Source: Prauserella alba
GTDB taxonomy: Bacteria; Actinomycetota; Actinomycetes; Mycobacteriales; Pseudonocardiaceae
Direction: 5' to 3'
Assembly: GCF_024171735.1 (NCBI RefSeq)
Contig: NZ_JAMTCH010000003.1
Coordinates: 484,841-548,840 of the forward strand
DNA: 64,000 nt
The notes below the pieces were generated by a model. The model was given only the letters and a program-made list of their open reading frames with translations, was not told where the DNA came from and ran no database searches. Below are positions 41,408-51,202 of the stretch, piece after piece; position 1 is the first letter of the stretch, and each line of letters opens with the position of its first letter. The position numbers and the translations under genes are program-made.

Positions 41408-44176
41408 GTGAGCGACGAGGCCGCAGCCCTGACCGGTAGGGACCGCGCGCTGAGCACCCTGGAACGGGCCCTCGGCCGCGCCGCGGCGGCCGAACCCGGG
41501 TTCGCGGTCGTCACCGGTGGCGCGGGCACCGGTAAGACCGCGCTGCTCTCGGCGCTCGCCGCCCGGCACACGGGACCGGTGCATCGCAGTGCGGGCGTGT
41601 CGTGGGAGTCGGAACGCGTCTTCGGTGTCGCCGACCAGTTGGTCCGCGGCTTGGGAGACCCGTCGGGCATCCCCGGTGTGGCCGCCCGCATCGCCGCCCT
41701 CGCCGACCCCGGCGCGGACCACCCCGGTGACGCCCGGCGTACCGGATCCGCAGTCGCCGAGCCAGGCCAGGACGGCCCGCAGGCCGGGGACCCGGACGAG
41801 GCGCGTCCCGCCACGCTGCTGCTCGTCGACGACGCGCAGTGGGCCGACGAGGAATCGCTGCGCGCGCTGGTCTCGGCGGTGCGGTACCACCCGACGGCGC
41901 GACTGCTGGTCGTCGCGGCCACGCGCAGCACCGACCGCGATGTGCTGCGCCAGGCGACGACGACGGTCGTGCACCTGCCCGCACTCGGCGTCCGCGAGGT
42001 GGCCGATCTCGCCGCGGCCCGCGGTGTGGTGCTGTCACGGGCCATGGCCGAACAGCTGACCCGGCACACGTCCGGGGTTCCGGCGCACGTCGTCGACCTG
42101 CTCACCGAAGTGCCGCCGGACACGTGGCGCCGTTTCGACCCGCGGCTGCCCGCGCCCGGCGCGGTCGTCCGGCGTGTGGCCGCAGCACGGGAGCGCTGTT
42201 CCGCGCCCGCCCGCAGGCTCGTCGACGCAGCGGCGGTGCTCGGGCAGGGCGCCGCCGTCCGTGACGTCGCGATGTTGGCGGGGCTGGGCGACGGTCCCGG
42301 TGGGCTGCTCGACGTCGCCGACGAGGCGTGCGCCAGTGGGCTCGTCCGTACCGGACCGCGCGGGCTCACCGAGCTCGGGCCCACCGATCCGATGGTGCGC
42401 GCGGCAGTGCTGGACACACTCGGCCATGCCGCGGCCGCCGACCTGTGCACGCGGGCCGCGGAGCTCGTCGACGACCCGGTTCAACAGGCGCGACTGCTCG
42501 TCGCAGCCACCCCGGTGCCCGATGCGGCACTGGCCGACCGGCTCGACACGCTGGCCGCCGACCACGCCGAGGAGGGCGCGTGGGGCGTCGCCGCGTCACT
42601 GCTGAGCGACGCGGGCAGGCTCACCGAGGACAGGCTCGTCCGCGAACGCCGCATGACCCGGGCCGTCGACGCGCTGATCGGGGCGGGCGACGCCCTCGGT
42701 GCGGGCGCGCTGGTCCCCGAGGTCGAGGGACTGCGCGAGACGCCGCTGCGCAACGCCGTGCTGGGTTACCTCGCCGTCGTGCGGGGCAGACCGGCCGAAG
42801 CGCAGGCACGGCTCGACCGGGCGTGGCGGCTCGTCAACCCCGACCGAGACTCGGGCGTCGCGGCGGTGATCGCCCAGCGGTACGTGCTGCACTGCCTGTG
42901 CCGGTGCCGTGCCGAAGACCTCGTCACCTGGGCCGACCGGGCGATGGCGCTGGCGGGGGAGCACGATCCGACCACGGTCGAGGCTGCGGCCATTCGCGGC
43001 CTCGGCCTCGCGGGCACCGGCCGGGGCGACGAGGCGGCCGCGGCCTACTCCGAGCTGGCCGATCGGGTTCCCTCGGGTGCGCAGTGGCAGCGCATCGTCA
43101 TGGGACGCGGCTGGCTGGGGCTCGGCCGCGACGCGCTCGACGATGCCCGGACCGACCTCGAACTCGGCGTTCCGACCACCGTGCTGGGCGGGTCGACCCG
43201 CGTGTCCCTGTGGGCGCGGGGGTGGCTGGCGCGGACCCAGTTCCTCACCGGCGAGTGGGACGAGGCGCTGCGCACGGTGCACGCCGCGCAGGACGTGCTC
43301 GACCGCAGCGGTATCGCCGTGACAGGGCCGCTGCTGCACTGGTCGGCGGTCGCCGTGCACGCGCTGCGCGGCGAGTGGGACGCGGTGGCGGCGACGATGC
43401 ACCGTGTCGACGCCGGGCCGCGCGACTACGAGATCATGCAGCTGCCCTCGTGCCTCGCGCACGCACTGGTGGCGGAGGTGAAGGCCGACGCCGCAGGAGT
43501 GTTGCGGGCGTTGCGGCCGTTGACGAAACGGTGGGCGCACAGTTCGGTCGACGACGAACCGGGCCGCTGGCCGTGGGCCGACATGTACGCGCACGCGCTG
43601 GTCGCCGAGGGCCGTGTCGACGAGGCCGACACGTTCCTGCTCCCGCACGAACAGCGAGCGACCGAACGAGGCCCCGCATCGGCGCGTGCCCGGCTGCGGG
43701 CGGCCCGCGGGCGGATCGCCGCCGGCCGCGGCGACCTCGGCGAGGCGCGCACCGCGTTCGGCGATGCCCTCGACCTGCTCGAAGGGCTGCCCCTGCGTTA
43801 CGACCGCGCCCGCACCGAGTTCATCCACGGCCAGGTGCTGCGGCGGGCGGGCAAGCGCAAGGAGGCCGACGACGCGTTCACGGCTGCCCGCGAGGTGTTC
43901 GCGGCGCTCGGCGCGGTGACCTACGTCGAGCGCTGTGACCGCGAGACCAAGGCGGGTGGCGTGCGCGCGCCGCGCAGCGAGCGGGACCCCGGTGAGCTGA
44001 CCCCGCAGGAGCAGGCCGTCTCCCGGCTCGTCGCGCAGGGCATGACGAACCGGGAGGTGGCCGCCGAGCTGTACCTGTCGACCAAGACCGTGCAGTTCCA
44101 CCTCACGCGCGTCTACGGCAAACTCGGTGTCCGCTCCCGGTCGGAACTGGCCGCCCGGCTCGGCGGCGCGGACTGA
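41408..44176 (+). CDS. benR: Large LuxR-type (LAL) ATPase regulator, candidate BenR
   Basis: 922 residues. The N-terminal AAA domain has Walker A GGAGTGKTAL (about residues 37-46) and Walker B LLLVDDAQWAD. A helical-repeat middle part follows, and a C-terminal LuxR helix-turn-helix (LTPQEQAVSRLVAQGMTNREVAAELYLSTKTVQ). ATP-binding LuxR-type regulators activate ben genes in Corynebacterium and Rhodococcus, which with the position supports BenR. The GTG at 41408 is chosen because the preceding 95 open codons are arginine-rich. It is separated from benK by 232 bp without a recognised feature. Confidence 0.8.
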   Translation: MSDEAAALTGRDRALSTLERALGRAAAAEPGFAVVTGGAGTGKTALLSALAARHTGPVHRSAGVSWESERVFGVADQLVRGLGDPSGIPGVAARIAALADPGADHPGDARRTGSAVAEPGQDGPQAGDPDEARPATLLLVDDAQWADEESLRALVSAVRYHPTARLLVVAATRSTDRDVLRQATTTVVHLPALGVREVADLAAARGVVLSRAMAEQLTRHTSGVPAHVVDLLTEVPPDTWRRFDPRLPAPGAVVRRVAAARERCSAPARRLVDAAAVLGQGAAVRDVAMLAGLGDGPGGLLDVADEACASGLVRTGPRGLTELGPTDPMVRAAVLDTLGHAAAADLCTRAAELVDDPVQQARLLVAATPVPDAALADRLDTLAADHAEEGAWGVAASLLSDAGRLTEDRLVRERRMTRAVDALIGAGDALGAGALVPEVEGLRETPLRNAVLGYLAVVRGRPAEAQARLDRAWRLVNPDRDSGVAAVIAQRYVLHCLCRCRAEDLVTWADRAMALAGEHDPTTVEAAAIRGLGLAGTGRGDEAAAAYSELADRVPSGAQWQRIVMGRGWLGLGRDALDDARTDLELGVPTTVLGGSTRVSLWARGWLARTQFLTGEWDEALRTVHAAQDVLDRSGIAVTGPLLHWSAVAVHALRGEWDAVAATMHRVDAGPRDYEIMQLPSCLAHALVAEVKADAAGVLRALRPLTKRWAHSSVDDEPGRWPWADMYAHALVAEGRVDEADTFLLPHEQRATERGPASARARLRAARGRIAAGRGDLGEARTAFGDALDLLEGLPLRYDRARTEFIHGQVLRRAGKRKEADDAFTAAREVFAALGAVTYVERCDRETKAGGVRAPRSERDPGELTPQEQAVSRLVAQGMTNREVAAELYLSTKTVQFHLTRVYGKLGVRSRSELAARLGGAD

Positions 44177-44310
44177 CGGGAGACGCCGACGCCCTCAGCG
44201 GAGCGTGGTGGTTCGGCGCGTGTGGTGGTTCGGCGCAGTGGCGTGTTCCAGTGGTGCCGTGGTTCAGCGCAGCGCCGCGTTCCAGGCGTGGCGCTGCGGC
44301 GGCGTGGTGT

Positions 44311-44736
44311 TCAGCGCAGCGCGACGGTCAGCAGCACGGCCGTGTCGGTGAGGGCGTCGAGGCTGTGCCGTTCGGGCGGGACCGACAGGAGGTCGCCGGC
44401 GTCGACGGACCATTCGCGGTCCGCGGTGTGCAGCCGGGCGCGGCCGACGAGGACCTGCAGCGTCGCGGCCGGCGGCGCGTCGTGCTTGCCCAGTTGCGCG
44501 CCCTCGGCCAGCGCGATGACGGTCGCCCGCTGGGACGGACCGGAGGTGACGGTCCGCGCGGCGCGCCGGGAATCGTGCTCGCGTGCGATGCCGAGCAGTT
44601 CGCGGGCCAGGTCGGTGAGGGCGGTTCGCTCCGGATGGCCGGTCATGTCGCGGCGTCCCACCCCCGCGCCGTGGAGCCCTGCGCCGTGGAGCCCTGCGCT
44701 GTCCGCATCTGTCCTGTTCGAGTACGTGCCCGTCAT
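44311..44736 (-). CDS. Small cupin-domain protein
   Basis: 141 residues. The cupin barrel covers about residues 60-141 (APPAATLQVLVGRARLHTADREW, AGDLLSVPPERHSLDAL). The first 30 residues contain a short tandem duplication (GLHGA twice) coded by repeated DNA. The start at 44736 has GGAGG six bases upstream; a second ATG 30 codons later begins the conserved part. Role unknown. It converges on the benR gene. Confidence 0.65.
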   Translation of the reverse strand: MTGTYSNRTDADSAGLHGAGLHGAGVGRRDMTGHPERTALTDLARELLGIAREHDSRRAARTVTSGPSQRATVIALAEGAQLGKHDAPPAATLQVLVGRARLHTADREWSVDAGDLLSVPPERHSLDALTDTAVLLTVALR

Positions 44737-44887
44737 GTCCCGCCGCCTCCGTACGAGTCGGGTGGTCCGAGGACCTCACACGGTCATTGTCGGCCGGGTG
44801 CGGCGCCGCTGCCACGCGGCGGACGGGACGGCAGGCCGAGGCCGGTCCGGATCGTTTCGTGAGCTGACACCCCGTGGATCTGCCCGA

Positions 44888-45225
44888 ATGATCGTTCCGG
44901 ACACCGACGTCGTCTCGGAGTTCATGTCTTCGGCGCCGGACGAGGGGTCGCTGACTGGGGCTGGACCGTCGTCCGGCCGACGTACTCTTCGTGACCGCCG
45001 TGACGGTGTCGGTGAACTGACCTACGGAGTGCGGCGGCTGCCTGCCGGCCGCCGGAGGGATGCGCTCCTGACCAACGATGCGTTCCTGACCAACGATGCG
45101 TTCCTGACCAACACTGCGGAACTGGTGAACGGGGCGTTCCACGGTCGCTTGCTTGCCGTCGACCCTCACACGCGGCCACGCACTACGGGGCCGTCAAAAC
45201 CGACGGCTCCGTGACGTTCTCGGCC
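44888..45225 (+). pseudogene. Frameshifted VapC-like PIN-domain toxin relic
   Basis: Frame 1 gives MIVPDTDVVSEFMSSAPDE, like the VapC start MIVLDTNVVSEL. A shift to the next frame gives LDRRPADVLFVTAVTVSV, then frame 1 returns with GELTYGVRRLPAGRRRDALL, then an 18-bp tandem repeat (45071-45106) and GRLLAVDPHT, and finally another frame continues THYGAVKTD. At least three frame changes and loss of the last third show it is not functional. No intact vapB antitoxin precedes it. Confidence 0.7.
45071..45106 (+). repeat. 18-bp tandem duplication inside the vapC relic
   Basis: ACCAACGATGCGTTCCTG occurs twice head to tail, with a third degraded copy at 45107-45124. It encodes TNDAFL repeats. Confidence 0.85.
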
Positions 45226-45367
45226 GCAGTCGGAACCCGGTCCCGGTTCGACGTAGCCACAGGTGCCGGAGCGCAGCGTGAGCGGAAACGCCGAGCACGG
45301 GGCGCTGGTGGGGCGGGCGCATGACACGCGCCCTCGTCGAGGCCCGGGTCGGCCGTCGGGAGTGGTC

Positions 45368-45451
45368 GGAACGCGCAACACGCGCCCCGGAACGCGCAAC
45401 ACGCGCCCCCGAACGCGCAACACGCGCCCCGGAATGCGCAACACGCGCCCC
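45368..45451 (-). repeat. Four tandem 21-bp hairpin repeats downstream of DUF2631
   Basis: Four near-identical 21-bp units (45368, 45389, 45410, 45431). Each can fold as CGCG-CAACA-CGCG flanked by GG and CC, so a 5-nt CAACA loop is shared. The array starts 34 bp beyond the stop of the minus-strand DUF2631 gene. A related 22-bp set lies at 59075-59140. Confidence 0.75.
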
Positions 45452-45485
45452 CGAATCGGGTGGCTGCCGGCCGCGGGGGTTCGGC

Positions 45486-45767
45486 TCAGTTGCGGCGCCA
45501 GGCCGTGCGGCGGCGCTTGAGGTCGTAGACCAGGCCGAGAGCGACGGCGGCGGCGATGCCCACGAGCCAGAGGTTCGCCATGTTGCCCTCGTGGTTGCCG
45601 ATCAGCATCATCAGCAGCGCGAACACGGTGAACCAGCCGGCACCCTGCGTGGCCTTGGGGAACCCGCCGTGCCAGCCCCACTCGGCGGACGGCTCCTCGT
45701 GCGGGTCGACCCCGTTCGAGTAACTCACCTCGTCGCCAGTGCGCTTCTCGACCGCGTTTCCAGCCAC
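45486..45767 (-). CDS. DUF2631 family membrane protein
   Basis: 93 residues. The conserved PSAEWGWHGGFPKATQ-type segment precedes two hydrophobic helices (about residues 43-60 and 62-80) and a basic tail. DUF2631 is an actinobacterial family of unknown function, often beside dxr as here. I chose the GTG at 45767 because GAGGAG lies at the right distance; the GTG two codons earlier would be too close to it. Confidence 0.82.
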   Translation of the reverse strand: MAGNAVEKRTGDEVSYSNGVDPHEEPSAEWGWHGGFPKATQGAGWFTVFALLMMLIGNHEGNMANLWLVGIAAAVALGLVYDLKRRRTAWRRN

Positions 45768-45860
45768 GTTCACTCCTCACGTGCTCGGACTCGTGCTCGA
45801 CAGGCATGATCCCACATGCCTGCTGTCACGCCGCTGTCAGGAGTCCGAGAGAATGGCCAC

Positions 45861-47081
45861 GTGACCTATCCACGCAGCGTCCTCGTCCTCGGTTCCACCG
45901 GGTCGATCGGCACCCAGGCGCTCGACATCGCCGCGCGCTATCCGCAGCAGTTCCGGATCGCCGGTATCGCCGCGGGCGGCTCCGATCCGAAGGTGCTGGC
46001 TGCGCAGGCCATCGAACACGGCGTGAACTCGGTGGCGATCACGCGGGCCACGTCCGTCGAAGACCTGCAGCTCGCGCTGTACGCCGAGGCGCAGCGGCGC
46101 GGCTACGCCCGGGGCGAGTTCGCGGTGCCGCGGATCTTCGCGGGTGCCGACGCCGTGACCGACCTGATCGACGCCGAACGGGCCGACGTCGTGCTCAACG
46201 GCCTGCCGGGTTCGCAGGGGCTGCGCCCGACGCTCGCCGCGATCGACACGGGCGCCTCGCTGGCCCTGGCCAACAAGGAGTCACTCATCGCGGGCGGCCC
46301 GCTCGTGCTCGGCGCCGCCGCCCCCGGGCAGCTGGTGCCCGTCGACTCGGAGCACTCGGCGCTCGCGCAGGCCCTGCGCAGCGGCCGTGCCGACGAGGTC
46401 GACCGGCTCGTGCTCACCGCCTCCGGCGGCCCGTTCCGCGGGCGGACCAGGGCGGACATGGCCGACGTCACAGTCGACGACGCCATGGCGCATCCCACGT
46501 GGGCGATGGGGCCGCTCATCACGATCAACTCGGCGACACTCGTCAACAAGGGCCTCGAACTGATCGAGGCGCACCTGCTGTTCGACATCCCCTGTGACCG
46601 CATCGACGTGACGGTGCATCCGCAGTCGATCGTGCACTCCATGGTCACGTTCACCGACGGTTCGACGATCGCCCAGGCCAGCCCGCCGGACATGCGCCTG
46701 CCGATCGCGCTGGCGCTGCACTGGCCGGACCGGGTGCCGGGCGCCACCCGCCCCTGCAGGTGGGACACCGCAGCGCAGTGGACGTTCGAGCCGCTGGACG
46801 ACGAGGCGTTCCCCGCTGTCGAGCTGGCCCGCGAGGCCGGCGCGGCGGGCGGCTGCCTGCCCGCGGTGTTCAACGCCGCCAACGAGGAACTGGTGGGAGC
46901 CTTCCTGGCCGGAAACGCCGGTTTCACGTCCATCGTGGACACTGTGAGTGCGGTGGTCGCCGCAGCCGACGAATGGCGCCGCGAACCCGCTGGCGTTGAT
47001 GACGTCTTCGCAGCAGAGGAGTGGGCACGCGTGCGTGCCCGCGAGGTCGGGGGACCGATGATCGGTAACGGAGGAAAGTAG
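45861..47081 (+). CDS. dxr: 1-deoxy-D-xylulose 5-phosphate reductoisomerase
   Basis: 406 residues, second enzyme of the MEP isoprenoid pathway. The NADPH motif is [39 protein letters not shown] and [11 protein letters not shown] are the substrate/metal segments. I chose the GTG at 45861 (MTYPRSV) over the ATG at 45816; a purine-rich GAGAGA precedes it. rip1 begins 3 bp after, and ispG follows. Confidence 0.95.
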   Translation: MTYPRSVLVLGSTGSIGTQALDIAARYPQQFRIAGIAAGGSDPKVLAAQAIEHGVNSVAITRATSVEDLQLALYAEAQRRGYARGEFAVPRIFAGADAVTDLIDAERADVVLNGLPGSQGLRPTLAAIDTGASLALANKESLIAGGPLVLGAAAPGQLVPVDSEHSALAQALRSGRADEVDRLVLTASGGPFRGRTRADMADVTVDDAMAHPTWAMGPLITINSATLVNKGLELIEAHLLFDIPCDRIDVTVHPQSIVHSMVTFTDGSTIAQASPPDMRLPIALALHWPDRVPGATRPCRWDTAAQWTFEPLDDEAFPAVELAREAGAAGGCLPAVFNAANEELVGAFLAGNAGFTSIVDTVSAVVAAADEWRREPAGVDDVFAAEEWARVRAREVGGPMIGNGGK

Positions 47082-47084
47082 CGG

Positions 47085-48308
47085 GTGCTCGTCTACATCC
47101 TGGGGGTCGTGCTCTTCGCGCTCGGCATCTGCATCTCGGTGGCGTTGCACGAGGCGGGCCACATGATCGCCGCCAAGTCGTTCGGGATGAAGGTGCGGCG
47201 CTACTTCGTCGGCTTCGGCCCGACGGTGTTCTCGTTCCGCCGCGGCGAGACCGAGTACGGCCTGAAGTGGCTGCCCTTCGGCGGTTTCTGCGACATCGCG
47301 GGTATGACCGCGCTCGACGAGGTCACCGACGACGAGCGGCCACGCGCGATGTACCGGTTCAAGACGTGGAAGCGCACCGTCGTCATGGCGGCCGGGTCGT
47401 TCACCCACTTCGTCCTGGGCTTCGTCGTGCTGTACCTGCTGGCGGTCACGATGGGCCTGCCGAACCTGTTCGGCACGCCGGAGATCTCGCAGGTGTCGCC
47501 GTGTGTCCAGGACGCGCGCACCAACCAGCAGTACACGAACCCGACCTGTGATCCGGGAGCGCCCGCGCCGGCCCGTGACGGCGGGATCCGGCAGGGCGAC
47601 GTGATCGTGGCGGTGAACGGCCAGGAGACCCCGACCTACAACGACGTCGTGGCCGAGGTGCAGAACCTGTCCGGCCCCACCGACTTCCGCGTCGAGCGCG
47701 GCGGCGAGGTCATCCCGCTGACCGTCGACGTGGAGAAGGTCACACGGCCGGTGACCGATCCGGAGAACCCCGAGGCCAGGAAGCTCGTCGACATCGGGTC
47801 GATCGGCGTGACGTTCACCAACCGCTGGGAGTACGGCGCTGCGGAGGCGATCGGCGGCACGGCCGCGTTCACCGGCGACCTCGTGGCCGAGACGTGGAAC
47901 CGGCTGCTCGAACTGCCCGAGCGGGTACCCGCGGTCGTCGAGGCGATCTTCGGTGCGGAACGCGATCCGAACACGCCGATCAGCGTCGTCGGGGCCAGCC
48001 GGATCGGCGGCGAGGCCGCCCAGGAGGGCCTGTGGGAACTGTTCTTCTTCCTGCTGGCCAGCCTCAACTTCTTCGTCGGCATCTTCAACCTGCTGCCGTT
48101 GCTGCCGCTCGACGGCGGTCACATCGCGGTGACCTGGTACGAACGTGTTCGCGATTGGCTGCGAAAACTGCGCGGCAAGGCGGCTGCCGGACCGGTCGAC
48201 TACACGAAGCTCAACGCTGTGACGATGGTCATCATCGTCGTCGGCGGCGCGTTCGTGCTGTTGACCATCACCGCCGACGTGGTCAACCCGATCCGTATCA
48301 CCGAATAG
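47085..48308 (+). CDS. rip1: Site-2 (M50) intramembrane metalloprotease, Rip1-like
   Basis: 407 residues. The zinc motif HEAGH lies in the first helix (about residues 22-26) and the third ligand in LPLDGGH near residue 345. A PDZ domain (about 165-240) lies between. Rip1 of Mycobacterium tuberculosis, in the same dxr-rip-ispG order, cleaves anti-sigma factors and PBP3. The GTG start is 3 bp after dxr, so the two are co-transcribed. Confidence 0.94.
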   Translation: MLVYILGVVLFALGICISVALHEAGHMIAAKSFGMKVRRYFVGFGPTVFSFRRGETEYGLKWLPFGGFCDIAGMTALDEVTDDERPRAMYRFKTWKRTVVMAAGSFTHFVLGFVVLYLLAVTMGLPNLFGTPEISQVSPCVQDARTNQQYTNPTCDPGAPAPARDGGIRQGDVIVAVNGQETPTYNDVVAEVQNLSGPTDFRVERGGEVIPLTVDVEKVTRPVTDPENPEARKLVDIGSIGVTFTNRWEYGAAEAIGGTAAFTGDLVAETWNRLLELPERVPAVVEAIFGAERDPNTPISVVGASRIGGEAAQEGLWELFFFLLASLNFFVGIFNLLPLLPLDGGHIAVTWYERVRDWLRKLRGKAAAGPVDYTKLNAVTMVIIVVGGAFVLLTITADVVNPIRITE

Positions 48309-48317
48309 GCGCCACTG

Positions 48318-48333
48318 ATCTTCCCTTGATCAT
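48318..48333 (-). repeat. Dispersed repeat, copy 1
   Basis: On the minus strand this reads ATGATCAAGGGAAGAT, identical to 61211-61226, and both continue with two variable bases then GTGGC. It starts 10 bp after the rip1 stop. Confidence 0.6.
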
Positions 48334-48557
48334 GGTCGCCCGGTGGGAGCCGAGGCGGGGTGAACCGGTGCGGGCGCCCGCGCTCGGCTGTGCCCGGCCC
48401 GCCCGGCCCGCCCGGCCCGCCCGGTTCGCGTGCCGGGCGGGGGCCACACGGCCTTCGATGCCGTGACGATGGCCATTGTCGTCATCGGCGGCGCGTGGCC
48501 GATCCGGGCGCGAGTATCCTGGGAGCGAACGCGTTCGCCGACTTTGCAGAGGAATCG

Positions 48558-49709
48558 ATGACCGTCGACCTTGGTCTGCCCGGCACCCCACCCCCCGTAC
48601 TGGCCGAACGGCGTAAGACCCGGCAACTGCAGGTCGGACCCGTCGGGGTCGGCAGCGACCATCCGATCTCGGTGCAGTCGATGACCACGACGAACACCGC
48701 GGACATCAACTCCACACTGCAGCAGATCGCCGAGCTGACCGCGTCGGGCTGCGACCTCGTGCGCGTGGCCTGTCCGAGTGCCGACGACGCCGAGGCGCTG
48801 CCCGCGATCGCCCAGAAATCGAAGATCCCGGTGATCGCCGACATCCACTTCCAGCCGAAGTACGTCTTCGCCGCGATCGAGGCCGGCTGTGCGGGCGTGC
48901 GCGTGAACCCCGGCAACATCCGCAAGTTCGACGACCAGGTCGCCGAGATCGCGCACGCCGCGAAGGACCACGGCACACCCATTCGCATCGGCGTCAACGC
49001 AGGCTCGCTCGACAAGCGACTGCTGGAGAAACACGGCAAGGCGACGCCGGAGGCACTCGCCGAGTCGGCGTTGTGGGAGGCGTCATTGTTCGCCGAACAC
49101 GACTTCCACGACCTGAAGATCTCCGTCAAGCACAACGACCCGGTCGTGATGGTGCGCGCCTACGAGATCCTCGCCGAACAGTGCGACTACCCGCTGCACC
49201 TCGGCGTCACCGAGGCCGGACCGGCGTTCCAGGGCACCATCAAGTCCGCCGTGGCATTCGGTGCGTTGCTGCGGCAGGGCATCGGCGACACGATCCGCGT
49301 GTCGCTGTCCGCGCCGCCGGTCGAGGAGATCAAGGTCGGCACGCAGATCCTCCAGTCGCTCAACCTGCGCCCGCGCAAGCTCGAGATCGTGTCGTGCCCG
49401 TCGTGCGGCCGCGCGCAGGTCGACGTATACAAGCTGGCCGACGAGGTCACCGCGGGTCTCGAGGGCATGGAGGTGCCGCTGCGGGTCGCGGTCATGGGCT
49501 GCGTCGTCAACGGCCCCGGTGAGGCGAGGGAGGCCGACCTGGGCGTCGCGTCCGGGAACGGCAAGGGGCAGATCTTCGTCAAGGGCGAGGTCATCAAGAC
49601 CGTGCCGGAGGCGCAGATCGTCGAGACCCTCATCGAGGAGGCCATGCGCATCGCCGAGGAGAACGGCGACGTCGACGGCTCGGGGGAGCCGGTCGTCACG
49701 GTGGGCTGA
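48558..49709 (+). CDS. ispG: 4-hydroxy-3-methylbut-2-enyl diphosphate synthase
   Basis: 383 residues, [4Fe-4S] enzyme of the MEP pathway (GcpE). [36 protein letters not shown] and the cluster cysteines in [12 protein letters not shown] and [11 protein letters not shown] are visible. The ATG at 48558 has AGAGGA eight bases upstream. The 249-bp gap after rip1 holds a dispersed 16-bp repeat and a GC-rich 9-bp direct repeat (about 48392-48424). Confidence 0.95.
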   Translation: MTVDLGLPGTPPPVLAERRKTRQLQVGPVGVGSDHPISVQSMTTTNTADINSTLQQIAELTASGCDLVRVACPSADDAEALPAIAQKSKIPVIADIHFQPKYVFAAIEAGCAGVRVNPGNIRKFDDQVAEIAHAAKDHGTPIRIGVNAGSLDKRLLEKHGKATPEALAESALWEASLFAEHDFHDLKISVKHNDPVVMVRAYEILAEQCDYPLHLGVTEAGPAFQGTIKSAVAFGALLRQGIGDTIRVSLSAPPVEEIKVGTQILQSLNLRPRKLEIVSCPSCGRAQVDVYKLADEVTAGLEGMEVPLRVAVMGCVVNGPGEAREADLGVASGNGKGQIFVKGEVIKTVPEAQIVETLIEEAMRIAEENGDVDGSGEPVVTVG

Positions 49710-49757
49710 CCCCACGCCGGACGTGCCCGAGGCGGACCGTCCGGTTGTTACTGGTCC

Positions 49758-50642
49758 GTGCTGCACGTTTCTGCCACGCTCGACGGTGTGGGAGACGGCT
49801 GGGCTGTCGCGAGGCCGCGGCCATGGCTGCGGCCATGGGTGGCGCGCTACGTCGGGTACCGGTCCGCCGGCGCCGCGGACGTGGGAGCCGATGCGGCGTC
49901 CGTGCATCGCGGCCTGCCGAGCGGACATCTGACCCTCAACATCAGCCTGGGCGACCCGGTCCGCGTCCTGGGCATGCCGCGCGATGACCAGTCACCCGGC
50001 GAGTTCCGGGCGCTGCTCGGCGGGCTGCACACCTCGCCGGTGCTCATCGAGCGCCGCGCGGCGGAGTACGGGATGGAGCTGGCGCTCGAACCCGTGGGCG
50101 CGGCGGCGCTGCTGGGCGTGCCCGCCGCCGAACTCACCGGGCACGTCGTCGACCTGGCCGAGCTTGGTGACGACCTCGCCCGGCTGCCGGAGCGGCTCGC
50201 AGCGGCCCCCGACTGGCCGAGCCGGTTCGCGATCCTCGACGACGTGCTGAGCGCCCGGCTGAGCGAGGACTCGCACCGGGCCGCGGCGGACCTCGGGTGG
50301 GCGTGGCGGCGCATCCGCAGCTCCGCCGGAACCGTCCGGGTGGACACGCTGGCCCGCGAAACAGGGTGGAGCAGGCGCCACTTCGGCGAGCGGTTCCGCC
50401 GCGAGATCGGACTGACGCCGAAACAGGCCACCCGGGTCGTCCGGTTCGAACGTGCCGTAGACCTGTTGAAAGCGGGCCGTGGCCTGGCCGAGACGGCGGC
50501 ACTGTGTGGCTTCTCCGACCAGCCGCACCTGACGGGGGAGTGGCGGGCACTCGCCGGCTGCGTGCCCACCACCTGGCTCGCCGAGGAGTTCCCGTTTCGC
50601 CAAGACCCGGGCATGGCCCCGAACCCAGACTCGGAGCCATGA
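49758..50642 (+). CDS. AraC family regulator
   Basis: 294 residues. The C-terminal AraC DNA-binding domain (about 190-275) has ARETGWSRRHFGERFRREIGLTPKQATRVVRFERA and a second helix-turn-helix AETAALCGFSDQPHLTGEWR. The N-terminal part is a DUF6597-like sensor region. It is translationally coupled to a VOC-domain gene (ATGA overlap), a frequent pairing. The ligand is unknown. Confidence 0.85.
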   Translation: MLHVSATLDGVGDGWAVARPRPWLRPWVARYVGYRSAGAADVGADAASVHRGLPSGHLTLNISLGDPVRVLGMPRDDQSPGEFRALLGGLHTSPVLIERRAAEYGMELALEPVGAAALLGVPAAELTGHVVDLAELGDDLARLPERLAAAPDWPSRFAILDDVLSARLSEDSHRAAADLGWAWRRIRSSAGTVRVDTLARETGWSRRHFGERFRREIGLTPKQATRVVRFERAVDLLKAGRGLAETAALCGFSDQPHLTGEWRALAGCVPTTWLAEEFPFRQDPGMAPNPDSEP

Positions 50643-51118
50643 CGAACCCAACGACCGACACCGCAACGACCGACACAGCAACGACCGACACAGCAACGAC
50701 CGCCGAATCCTCGTCCGGTCAGGGCCGCGCCACGCCGGGCGTGTGGCCGGGCGTGCTCTACGACGACATCGCCGCGGCCCGGGGCTTCCTCACCGGAGTA
50801 CTCGGCTTCACCGAAACGTTGATCGTCCCCGGTGAGAACGGCGGGGTCGTGCACGGCGAGCTCCGCTGGCCCGAGGGCGGCGGCGTGATGGTCGGCTCCC
50901 GCAGCCCCGAGGCGCACGACGGTGCGGGTGCGGCGGGCCGGGAACCGCAGTGGATCTACGTCGTGACGGCCGATCCCGACGCGGTGTACGACCGTGCGCG
51001 GGCCGCAGGCGCGACGATCCGGCAGGAACCGCACGACACCGACTACGGCTCCCGCAACGTCGCGGTCGCCGATCCCGAGGGCACGGTCTGGGTCTTCGGC
51101 ACCTACCCGGGTGCCTGA
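50639..51118 (+). CDS. VOC family protein coupled to the AraC regulator
   Basis: 159 residues, single glyoxalase/bleomycin-resistance-like domain (about 35-158: YDDIAAARGFLTGVLGFTET, EPQWIYVVTADPDAVYDRA, DPEGTVWVFGTY). The N-terminal tail has TTDTA three times, coded by a 15-bp tandem repeat (50651-50695). The start overlaps the AraC stop. Substrate unknown. Confidence 0.8.
   Translation: MTNPTTDTATTDTATTDTATTAESSSGQGRATPGVWPGVLYDDIAAARGFLTGVLGFTETLIVPGENGGVVHGELRWPEGGGVMVGSRSPEAHDGAGAAGREPQWIYVVTADPDAVYDRARAAGATIRQEPHDTDYGSRNVAVADPEGTVWVFGTYPGA
50651..50695 (+). repeat. 15-bp tandem repeat coding a TTDTA tail
   Basis: Three head-to-tail copies of ACGACCGACACNGCA (one base differs), followed by a partial copy. 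The length is a multiple of three, so copy changes keep the frame. Confidence 0.85.
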
Positions 51119-51202
51119 CACTCGCCGGAGCGACCCGCCGCGGGTACGCCCACTGGGGTGGTCGCTGCCCGCTGCGGGCGGATCTCTGGCAGGCTGGACG
51201 AT

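Noticed and set aside
45368-45451. CRISPR array
   Set aside because: The 21-bp units abut without spacers, only four copies exist, and there are no cas genes.
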